Made by a program: the position numbers and the translations under genes | Notes under the pieces: generated by a model | The model's input: the letters and a program-made list of their open reading frames with translations, nothing else | What the model was told of the DNA's origin: nothing | The model's database searches: none | Shown here: in pieces, positions 1-8,196 of the stretch | How positions within the stretch are numbered: position 1 is the stretch's first letter | How the letters are laid out: each line of letters starts with the position of its first letter | Assembly: GCA_001931875.2 (NCBI GenBank) | Contig: MSJH02000703.1 | Span: 1-34,856 of the forward strand | Reading direction: 5' to 3' | DNA: 34,856 bases | From: Byssochlamys sp. IMV 00236 | Lineage: Eukaryota > Ascomycota > Eurotiomycetes > Eurotiales > Thermoascaceae

Positions 1-32
1 TTCGTCATAGACGTATAAAATCTTGAACTTGC

Positions 33-50
33 AAAAAAAAAAAAAAAAAA
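33..50. repeat. poly(A) tract, 18 nt
   Basis: An uninterrupted run of 18 A residues. With the 36-nt runs at 19569-19604 and at the right edge it shows that long homopolymers are common here. No function can be assigned. Confidence 0.9.
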
Positions 51-446
51 CTAGGAATGGCGCGCATTGATGTTTTCACAATCGAAAAGAAGGTCGTTTT
101 ATTTTGGATAAAATGAAAGAATACTTTGGACCGAAAATGCTAAACAGGGACAAGAACAAGGATGAAGAGATGATTGTGAATCAGAAAAAGCAAGTGAATA
201 AAAGCTAACAATCAATGGTCAAGTTACATGGTCGTTTTCGTGGCGCCATTTTTTTTTTTCAACATCGTCAATATAGACACTAGACAAGGTTGGACATTGA
301 CGAGAAGAAAGATCATTCACGCTGGGTACACAATGGTCTCGATAAATTGATGCAACGAAAAGTAGGTTATCCAAATGGCCTATATTATCAAGAAGGTCTT
401 ACTTTCTTGTTGGAATTTTCACATGAATGAGTTCTGTCATGGTATA
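51..446. other. non-genic stretch with short coding-like fragments
   Basis: No intact gene is visible. On the plus strand two short open stretches read like protein: about 82-208 (ending in lysine-rich sequence and TAA) and about 299-430 (containing SRWVHNGLDKLMQRK and ending at TGA). I cannot name a family for either; they may be decayed pieces of a mobile element, given the transposon repeat that starts at 447. Treat as unexplained. Confidence 0.35.
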
Positions 447-740
447 TGTTGTATTCAGCTTTGTTACTGTAAAAAGGCTATTAAGTCGACGACATGCAAA
501 TTAAACTGTTTAAAAAGAAGGGCTGAATATTATTAATTTAAGTTTGTGTGTGAGTTTTATAGGGAGTATTAGTGTCAGTATGATAAATGTGGTCAATGTG
601 ATTATTTATGCTTATGTTATTATTGTTATACTAGTAGCTACTGTAGTTATTATTATAAGTTGTTCTTATCAAATGCGATGGAGGAATGTAAAGTAGAATG
701 TATGCTCTACTGTAAGATTATACTCGAGCTATTATAATGA
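447..740 (+). repeat. dispersed repeat, copy 1 (transposon-associated)
   Basis: About 294 bp that recurs in the same orientation, with few mismatches, at 22452-22747. Long shared blocks include AAAAAGAAGGGCTGAATATT, the tract around GTTATACTAGTAGCTACTG, and GCGATGGAGGAATGTAAAG. The left part contains TATTCAGC (452-459) facing GCTGAATA (522-529), an inverted pair that may be part of a terminal repeat. The copy abuts the 3' end of the transposase remnant at 741, so the repeat is probably the untranslated end of that element. That link is inferred from adjacency. Confidence 0.75.
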
Positions 741-1330
741 TTATCTCATCAAACACGTCAGACGCTTATCAAAACATTTAGCAGAATGAGAAACGAAGCC
801 TCTGAAGTCACTTAAATATAAACTATCACAGGCCTCACCAATTCTAGTCATTGGTGATTCTTTTTCCAAGAACCTATTTCGCTTAACTTTGCTCTTCACA
901 ACGGACAAGAACTGTTCAATTGGATTCATTCCAGGAGAATATGGAGGAAGGTAGACAGCGATATCCTCGAGAGTAAATATGCTTTCTTATATCCGTTGAG
1001 CAATGAATAGGAGCATTATCCATGACAAGATAATGTCCCTTCATTTCTGAGTATTTGTCCATTTCATCAAGAGTAGCCTTTAGAAAGCTCAAATAATGCC
1101 CTGTTACTGTTCCTATGCTATAATCGTCGGTTTCGCGTCCAAATTTTCTCTTTTTAATACGCTTTGGAACCCTCAAGCTAACAATAAATAAGGTTCACCA
1201 AATGCGAAAACGACTTCCTTGATGGATCAACCGACATTCTTGTTGGACACGAACCTTTTTTGCACGACATCAAATTCAAAGTCTGCGGCTTTACTTTTTG
1301 AAACGACTGTATGCCTAGAAGCTTTGTATA
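741..1330 (-). pseudogene. decayed IS630/Tc1-mariner-type DDE transposase
   Basis: Minus-strand remnant of a cut-and-paste transposase. The portion at 916-1176 contains HYLVMDNAPIH, the second-aspartate motif of the IS630/Tc1 superfamily, and runs into the LPPYSPGMNPIEQF region that carries the third acidic residue. The two motifs lie in different frames: the frame of the first is lost near 950 by what looks like a single-base deletion, and the second continues to a stop at 741. Above 1176 only broken frames with similar flavour remain to about 1330. There is no start, no N-terminal helix-turn-helix and no intact catalytic domain, so it cannot be active. Superfamily is clear from the motifs; the exact family is not resolved. 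Confidence 0.85.
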
Positions 1331-2595
1331 AATCTTGGAATTTTTAATTTTTGCATTTTCTAATGAAATACAACAGTTAAATATTTACGGGACAATGATG
1401 AATCATTGGAGACTATCACTGTAAATACATGAGCGGATATACAAGGGAAGCAGTTCTTGGAAATGCATTCATGGCACTGTGGATACATTAGGTGATATAG
1501 TCCTTTAATACTTCAAGATCAGGATGAGGCTAAAGCTATAATAGCATATTCTTCTAAAGAGACTGCATTGCAACTGATAGCCTTAACACAAGAATTTTAA
1601 CTCTGAACAACGGGCAACGAACTAGATATTACATTTTGTCTTTCTTTGAAAATCCCACCCTTGAACCTGACACTTTAGTTATTACTCTGATATATATACA
1701 ATATGCAAAGAGGGAGAGCTGGTAATGCAAGCATAATATGTAAAGCTTAATGGGGCAAATATGTCGGATCAGAGCCAATGGCGTAGACTCTATCTAAGCG
1801 CGCATCTGTTGTCTGTGAAAAGCAAATTCTAAAAGACATGTTACTCCTTGTATCTTGTGATTTTTAAACCATTCTTCTCCTTTCTTTGAAATATAATCAC
1901 TCCTTTAAAAGTCTAAAATGAAACGTCTCCTTGTTTTTTTTTGTATATAAACATTTGAAGCAATAGGTTGACAATAGATATAGAAAAATTTACAAGTTAT
2001 AGGACTCAAGTATATTATCACAGAAAGATAAAATGACATAAAGGCATGTTGACAAGGATAGCAGCATCAGTAAAGGTAACGAGAGTCCTCAAGTTCGATA
2101 GATGCTTTCTCCTTTTTCAATAATAAATATCACTGCGTGCTGTTGTTTAATTATTGTAACACGACAATATACCACGTTTTCTTTTTTGTTGTAGTAAAGA
2201 ACAAAAGGAAAAAAGATAAGATTATATATAAGGATCCGCATTTGTACATGAAGTCAATCTATTAAATGACTCGTGTCTCTTTAAGTAAATAAAAGGCGAA
2301 TGAACTGTTGCCAAGTCAATAACGAAAAGTAAAAAAGTAAAAAAAGACAATAGGAGTAATAACAAGCAATGTTTGTGTGACAATTGACTTCAGAGCGAGT
2401 AGAAACCAAAAAAAAAAAGCTATAAAACATCATGTCATTTTGTTACCAATACTACCATTATTAGTTGCCATGGACGACCATAATCAAAGTAAAATGGGTA
2501 GTTTAAGAAAGGAGTAAAAAAAAAGAAGCGATGGTGGTCTAGCTGTTATCGGCTGTTAAACCCACTTGAAATGATGGTCCCTAGGTCCTTTTTTG
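1331..2595. other. intergenic, AT-rich, no gene seen
   Basis: No coding exon with plausible splice sites or recognisable motif was found on either strand. The left part may be further transposon decay. The right part leads into the bHLH promoter and has several A or T homopolymers of 7-10 nt. No right-hand terminal repeat matching the TATTCAGC end could be found. Confidence 0.5.
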
Positions 2596-2604
2596 TATAT
2601 ATAA
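2596..2604 (+). promoter_or_regulatory. TATA-like box upstream of bHLH gene
   Basis: TATATATAA lies 110 bp before the ATG at 2714 and is followed by a CT-rich tract (about 2610-2665), an arrangement common in fungal promoters. Inferred from sequence only; no transcription start is known. Confidence 0.4.
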
Positions 2605-2713
2605 CAAAAAATCTTTTTTTCTTTTCTTTTTTCTTTTCACTTTTCACCTCTTTACAACACAACCCACTTACTTTCCTTAACAATACCAACACCCCATACC
2701 TTTCCTTAACCAT

Positions 2714-3874
2714 ATGAGCGAAATCGTTTTATCCAACACTGAATATGACTATACAAATGGATCAATGATCGTCGATATTGACCCTGGATTAAAGAATGAC
2801 AGCAGTAACAACAACAATAGCACAGCAAACAGCAACACTGTACCTACTACATCATTCGAGGAAGCATATTCATCATATCCAGGTAAGCAATTCTTCCAAG
2901 CCGTTTATATAATAATGACTCTTCACAATAGCCTACACGACATTTCCTATAGGATATCCACCCAATTACCCAATGACAAGATTGGGTTATTTTCAAGATA
3001 AAGTTCAACCTACCAGTCCAGAATCTTCCATCTCTTCTACCTCCTCTCCTACACCATCACCTTCTCCACCTAACCAGCTCAATCATTTTACATCTCAGCA
3101 ACCCATACTGACAACGACGACAGCATCAGCTAATAATGATTTATTGACTCCCCTCGATTCTACGCGCTTTTCTAATTCTACAACGGCTAGAGTGAAAGAG
3201 ATGATCACTCGTGCTAATTCTGTACCAATGGAGTTTTACCATACAGAGTTTTTGGAATATTCAAAAGAAACATATGAAAAAAAGATGGAATCCAAGCGCA
3301 ATAAACGTAAAAGAGCTTCATCATCGCAGCTTCAGCAACAGCAGAAGAAATTGAAGAAAGGAGATCAATCGGAGGACGAGGATGATGAGGATGAGGAGGA
3401 GGATGAAATCAAGAGTGAAGAGTAAGATGTCATCTTTCATGATTCAGCCCGTGATCTAATATGTTTAAATAGTCGTAATAATATGACAAGCGCAGAAATT
3501 CGTCGACAGATTCATATTCAATCAGAGCAGAAAAGAAGGGCACAGATTAAGGATGGATTTGATGAATTAAGAAAACATTTGCCTGGCTGTAGCAATAAAA
3601 AAATGAGCAAAGCTGCCTTGTTGACAAGAAGTGAGTGCTTATCCTCCCAATAGTCCAACTACTGACTCTTGTCTTTTGTTAGCCGTTCAGCAACTTCAAC
3701 ATTTAAAAAATATGCAAACCGAACTATTATCAGAAGTTGAAAGACTTATTCAGGAAAATGAATCATTGAAAAAGTAAGCATTATAAGCATAATGTGCTTC
3801 ATACGCTAATAGCTCGTAGATTCCAACACAGTGTACTCCAACGTCAAGCCATGGAGAAAATGTATACCTTTTAA
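2714..3874 (+). CDS. bHLH-zipper transcription factor, Mlx/Max-like
   Basis: Five exons: 2714-2882, 2953-3421, 3473-3630, 3683-3773, 3820-3874 (313 aa). Introns are GT-AG, 46-70 nt, and all phases match. The first 210 residues are low-complexity (Asn/Ser/Pro-rich, then a Lys-rich and a Glu/Asp-rich run), typical of an activation or nuclear-targeting region. The bHLH lies at about residues 222-280 and is followed by a short leucine-zipper helix. The basic region IHIQSEQKRRAQIK has the His-Glu-Arg triad that in Max, Mlx and Pho4 families contacts CACGTG, and the loop/helix-2 segment GCSNKKMSKAALLTRTVQQL resembles Mlx. Expected role: nuclear homo- or heterodimer on E-boxes. The stop at 3872-3874 is used if exon 5 is unspliced; a possible further intron (GT at 3862, AG at 3971) would end the protein two residues earlier. 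Target genes are unknown. Confidence 0.85.
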
Positions 3875-4027
3875 GATTTTTTTAATTATTATGTATCCTA
3901 GAGATTTGTACCTAAATTAAATCCTTTCTTTCCCTTCTCCTCTTTTTTTTTATCCCTAACTTCTTTTTCAGGTAATATTAGCGAGATAAACCGGCAAGGG
4001 AAAAAAGGAGGGCGTATTGATGCATAT

Positions 4028-4076
4028 GTGAGTGCCTCTCTCTTTCTTTCCTTTATTCATTGATAATTTCTATCAG
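4028..4076 (+). other. probable 5'-UTR intron of the membrane-protein gene
   Basis: GTGAGT donor at 4028, pyrimidine-rich body and TATCAG acceptor ending at 4076, two bases before the ATG at 4079. Reading through the join from the upstream ATG at 4022 gives a short frame that stops after about 15 codons, so this is a leader intron, not a coding one. Transcript evidence would settle it. Confidence 0.5.
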
Positions 4077-4078
4077 CT

Positions 4079-4999
4079 ATGACTGTGAGACTCTATATAT
4101 CGATATTACTTAGTCTTTACAACGTGGCAGCATATGAATTAGAAAAAGATGATGATAGTAATAATAGCAACCCAAGTACTGACGGCAATGATGATGATAT
4201 TGATGATACTGAAGATAATTCAGATGATGAATGTACTTATCTTTCCGGGCAACACTGTGGTGAGGACGGCATTTGCAAATACTGTGCAATGTGTATTGAC
4301 AGCTCATGTATCAAGGGCAAAGATGAATGTAGCACAGGTGCCTTGTATCCATGGTATGGCTATTGTTTGTCGAGTGGCAATGATTCCAGTGGAGACTATT
4401 GCGCTACAAGCACACAGTGTTACCAGTACCGTCAATCTTCTGTGACATTTGCATGGCACAATTTGACATGTAATCCGCTCAACTGTATGCTCGTCGGTCA
4501 GCCTATTATCCTATCTCAAAACACAACAATACAGCATGGCCAGACAAACATAACCCAGACGCAGCCAGAGCCACAACAACCTCATCGGCGTCATCCTATC
4601 GCAACGACCACTTTGATTGCATTATGTACCTTTATTAGTTTTTGTCTTGCTGCCTTTAGTGTTGCCTGTTTCTTGAAGCAGCGTGTGAAAAAGATAAACA
4701 AAAACACACCACCAAGCGTTCCAAGCACTGCACCACCCTCGTTTTCGCAGATCAGCAGACAGACATCAACCAGTGAATCGCTGCCTTCATACAAGTCATC
4801 TATACTACCACCAAAGTATGAACAGGCGATCGTGACCCAGATTCGAAGCTCAGAGTCGTGCGAATCATCGATTCATGATGAACATCAAGTACCAGCGCCT
4901 TCTTCTTCTTCTTCTACATGGATGCCAGTCTACTTCACTCGTCCTTCACATATATTTCGCAGTAATAACCATCATACTACAAGCAATAACCATCAATAG
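4079..4999 (+). CDS. cysteine-rich single-pass membrane protein with PPxY motif, unknown function
   Basis: Single coding exon, 306 aa, no family recognised. The N-terminus (MTVRLYISILLSLYNVAAYE) looks like a signal peptide. Residues about 24-50 are an Asp/Asn-rich acidic run, then about 14 cysteines lie between residues 52 and 137 with several N-glycosylation sequons (NLT, NTT, NIT). A hydrophobic span at about 175-197, followed by basic residues (KQRVKK), predicts type I topology with a cytosolic tail of about 100 residues. The tail is Ser/Pro-rich and contains LPSY and PPKYEQ; PPxY is a ligand for WW domains, for example those of Nedd4/Rsp5 ubiquitin ligases. A surface sensor or an arrestin-like/Rsp5 adaptor target is possible, but that is inference. 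It converges on TMX2, with 365 bp between the two stops. Confidence 0.75.
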   Translation: MTVRLYISILLSLYNVAAYELEKDDDSNNSNPSTDGNDDDIDDTEDNSDDECTYLSGQHCGEDGICKYCAMCIDSSCIKGKDECSTGALYPWYGYCLSSGNDSSGDYCATSTQCYQYRQSSVTFAWHNLTCNPLNCMLVGQPIILSQNTTIQHGQTNITQTQPEPQQPHRRHPIATTTLIALCTFISFCLAAFSVACFLKQRVKKINKNTPPSVPSTAPPSFSQISRQTSTSESLPSYKSSILPPKYEQAIVTQIRSSESCESSIHDEHQVPAPSSSSSTWMPVYFTRPSHIFRSNNHHTTSNNHQ

Positions 5000-5364
5000 T
5001 TTTGTTATTATGAAGAAGGGCGATGCTTTAAAAGCTATATTAAATTGACATTCACGATGATTACCAATGTATATAAACACAGTATATATTTATATATAAA
5101 CATAAAGCTATTCTTCTCACTGGTCTTAATCTGAAATATTTCAGTTTCCCTTATTTTTCATTGCTTCTCCCCTTTCCTTTTCTTTTCTTTTCAAACCCGA
5201 CTATGACGCGCAGCCAATCCACAAGCATAAATTATTTAAAACATCTCCTTATCTAAGTCTGTGAATGATACTTTTTAAAGAATCAAAAGAAAACATCAAC
5301 ATGACATATGCAGAAAGTAAGGGTTCTTTTATTACGTAATGAGTTCCTTTCTACTGCAGTTTGG
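5000..5364. other. convergent intergenic region with a possible tiny spliced frame
   Basis: Holds the 3' ends of two convergent genes. It also contains a CT-rich tract, AGCCAATCC (CCAAT box, about 5212) and an ATG at 5301 in good context, followed by a GTAAGG...CTACTGCAG intron-like segment (5317-5359). Joining 5301-5316 to 5360-5409 gives a 21-residue, very hydrophobic frame, antisense to the last TMX2 exon. See findings; not called as a gene. Confidence 0.35.
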
Positions 5365-6362
5365 TTACTGATGCTTTTTTTCATGCTTGATTTCTTCCAA
5401 GTAAAATGATTGGACAATGGTTGCCTAAGGGTAAAATGTTAAATTAAACAATATAAACATAAATAATTAAATAACTCACAGGCTTTTTGCTCCATCCTAA
5501 ACGAGTGATTGTATTCTTTGCTGCATCTGTTCTAGACGCTGTCTCTCCTTCCTTTGTCACTGTCAATTCGGGAAGTCGTCTGATCTCTTTGCCTTGATGA
5601 AATAAGATGAGTGTAGGCAGATCAAATGAGGCTGGATCCTTGCTCACTCCAAATTCCTCTGCCAAATCAGAATATACATCAATATCAACCTTTGCAAACT
5701 TTAAATGTGGTACATCCTTATACTCTAATGACAGCTTGGCAAAGACTGCTTCAAAATTTAAACAGGCCACTGACCAATTAGCATAGAGCATCACAATCCA
5801 ATACTTGGTGTCATCGTCTGGATTGATTTCTGTAATTTTGGATGTGTTTGATTTCTTCAAAAGCACATTCTCTCGGAACGAACTCTCAGTCAAGTCGGCA
5901 ACTTCACTAGGTCCTCTGTACCAAGGCTGTGGAAAGAGTGTAGAAAGGACTAGAACGTATCAAATACAAGTTTCTCTTTGCTCTTATTATTTACCTATCC
6001 AGCCAACAATGTAAAAGAAAGACGTCCAAAATCCAATTCTCCAAAATAGACTACAGAGAGTAAAAAACTTTGTGTATAAAATGATAACACTTGATAATTC
6101 TTCTGCTGATATGGATATAATACATTTCCAAATAATCAAAAATGTGAGCAATAAGAATGCCTTGGCTTCAGTTTCCTAGGCAACGAATGAGGTTTTCTCT
6201 TTCTCTCTGTCTTTTTTGGAATTTATTCTTTACTTGTAGGTTAATAGACTGTGTCTTCCATAATTGAATTAGTCGAATGACAACATAACAACTTCCATAT
6301 ATAAAATGAATAATATAATATGGGTGAAATAGTCTCTGCTTCAGTTCTTTAAAACTAGTCAT
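5365..6362 (-). CDS. TMX2: thioredoxin-related transmembrane protein 2 (TMX2) homologue
   Basis: Four exons on the minus strand: 6234-6362, 5995-6175, 5480-5949, 5365-5424 (279 aa; all phases agree). Hydrophobic segments near residues 14-34, 49-64 and 80-110 match the N-terminal membrane part of TMX2, including HPYYIIHF near the start and FPQPWYRGP just before the lumenal/cytosolic domain. A thioredoxin fold follows: YANWSVACLNF at about 159-169 replaces the classical CxxC by SxxC, as in animal TMX2 (SNDC), and LPTLILF precedes the cis-proline strand. The protein ends in KKHQ, a KKxx-type ER retrieval signal, seen only when the last short exon is included. Expected role: ER-membrane protein with limited or no disulfide exchange. 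Identity is confident; activity is not. Confidence 0.9.
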
Positions 6363-7170
6363 TTAGTAATAAAATAATAAAAAGAAAGACCAAAAAAAGA
6401 AATATATACAACAATTCAGAAATTATTTGCACTGCCAACAATTACACTTTAGCTGGCTATCAATCTTTTCCTTTATTGTTTTCAGTTTGACAGTGAATAG
6501 TAATATAAAACGATCTTTATCTTTTTGAGACTCATAATGTGGTCAACACTTTATAAACAACACGTAACTAAGCAGTTGTTAAATAGCCTTATTTTCTTCT
6601 TTAGATCAAAAGTATGGTCAACTATTCTCTAGCAAGTTCTAAGGCATGTTGTAGTATATGAAACTAACTGTAATTTACAAAATATATCCAGTTGCACTAA
6701 AGAAAATGCCAAATTTATTTATAATCTCTCTCTCTCTTAAGGAACGAATAGTCTACTTTTTGTTTTTCTAGTTTAAACATGAAGACAGAATATAACTCTA
6801 CTCAGAAAAAGATTACCTTGTCAAGTTCTTGTCAAATGATCTTTAGTATATAGATTATACACTTATTAAGTTGTACTGTTATTTACCTCAACTTTCGTGT
6901 TCAAGGAGAAGATACGGAAACTAACAAAGACCCTTTGTGTAAGCGCACAGATAGATTGAGAACGAAAAAAATTGTGGCGTTTGAATTGAGTTTAAAAGAA
7001 AAAGATTTTTTTGGTTCAATAAAACCTTGACTGAACCAGGCAAACAATGAATCCTTCCCTCTTTTCCTTTTCAAACCCGGACTTATTTGGCCTTCAACAA
7101 ATAACTCTGCACACCTTAACTTTTGTCAGAAACTAAACGATAGCCGTCCTACTTGAAAAACAAATCAAAC
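6363..7170. other. divergent intergenic region TMX2 / RPS0
   Basis: About 800 bp between two divergent starts. No coding exon seen. It contains a (CT)n tract (about 6725-6740), and near the RPS0 end a pyrimidine-rich stretch with TTTTCAAACCCGGACTTA (about 7067-7085) and TTGGCC. A similar TTTTCAAACCCGAC occurs at about 5190. These could be promoter elements of a highly expressed gene, but no factor can be named. Confidence 0.4.
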
Positions 7171-8121
7171 ATGTCTAAAGTTCCTGCCAGTAAACAAATA
7201 ATATATTCAGTCTAATCCCCTTTTCTTACTCATTCATTTCTCAGTTTTGAATCCTACTGAAGAAGATCTTCAACTCTTGTTGGCTGCCAAGGCTCACATT
7301 GGTACTAAAAACCTTAATGCTCGTATGAAGCCTTATGTTTTCAAGCGTCGTTCTGATGGTACATTTATATTTATAACTAAACAAAACAAAAAAGACTTAT
7401 TATTATTTAAGGCGTTCATTTGATCAACCTTGGTAAGACTTGGGAAAAGATTATCTTTGCTGCCCGTGTTATCGCCACCATCGAGAACCCTGCAGATATT
7501 GTCGTTATCGCTGCTTCTTCTTATGGCCATCGTGCCGCTTTGAAGTTTGCCAAGTACATTGGTGCTGAAGCCATCGTTGGTCGTTTCACTCCTGGTACTT
7601 TCACTAACTACATCACCCGTTCCTTCCGTGAACCACGTTTGGTCATCTGTACTGACCCTCGTGCTGATTTCCAAGCTATCTTGGAAGCTTCCTATGTCAA
7701 CATTCCTGTCATTTCTCTTGCTGACGCTGACGCTTCTCTTCAATATGTTGATGTTGCCATCCCTACCAACAACAAGGGTAAGCACGCCATCGGTTTGATC
7801 TACTGGCTCTTGGCTCGTTCCGTTCTCCGTCTTCGTGGTACTTTGGACTACAACACCCCTTGGGATGTTATGGTCGATATGTTCTTCTACCGCGATCCTG
7901 AGGAAATCGAAAAGGAAAACGAAGCTGCTGAATTGGCTGAAGAAGCTGGTCGCTTCGATTACGGCGCTACTACTGAAGATCAAGACTGGACTATTGAAGC
8001 TGAAGGTCCTTCCAGCTTTGCCGCCACTGCTGCTGATTGGAATACCGAAGCTCCTTCCGGTGAAGTTGGCGACTGGGCTGAGGATGTTTCTGCTGCTCCT
8101 GCCTCCTCTGGCTGGGATTAA
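7171..8121 (+). CDS. RPS0: 40S ribosomal protein uS2 (S0/SA, laminin-receptor family)
   Basis: Three exons: 7171-7189, 7245-7358, 7412-8121 (280 aa), with two short introns right after the start, the usual place in fungal ribosomal-protein genes. The sequence [20 protein letters not shown] begins a textbook uS2 fold; [38 protein letters not shown] and the eukaryote-specific acidic, Trp-containing C-terminus (ending SSGWD) are all present. Length fits between yeast Rps0 (about 250) and human RPSA (295). It acts in 40S maturation and sits at the head-body junction of the small subunit. Codon use is more GC-rich and biased than in neighbouring genes, as expected for high expression. TRM13 starts only 75 bp downstream on the same strand. 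Confidence 0.97.
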
Positions 8122-8196
8122 TTTTTTTGCCATGTTTAATTGGTTAATAAAATTCACTGTCTCTCTCTTTTCTCGCCCTTGTTTAAAAAAATTGAA

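Noticed and set aside
6720..6745. CT-repeat as a CRISPR-like or structured repeat
   Set aside because: It is a simple microsatellite; no CRISPR array, phage or prokaryotic defence gene is present anywhere in the window.
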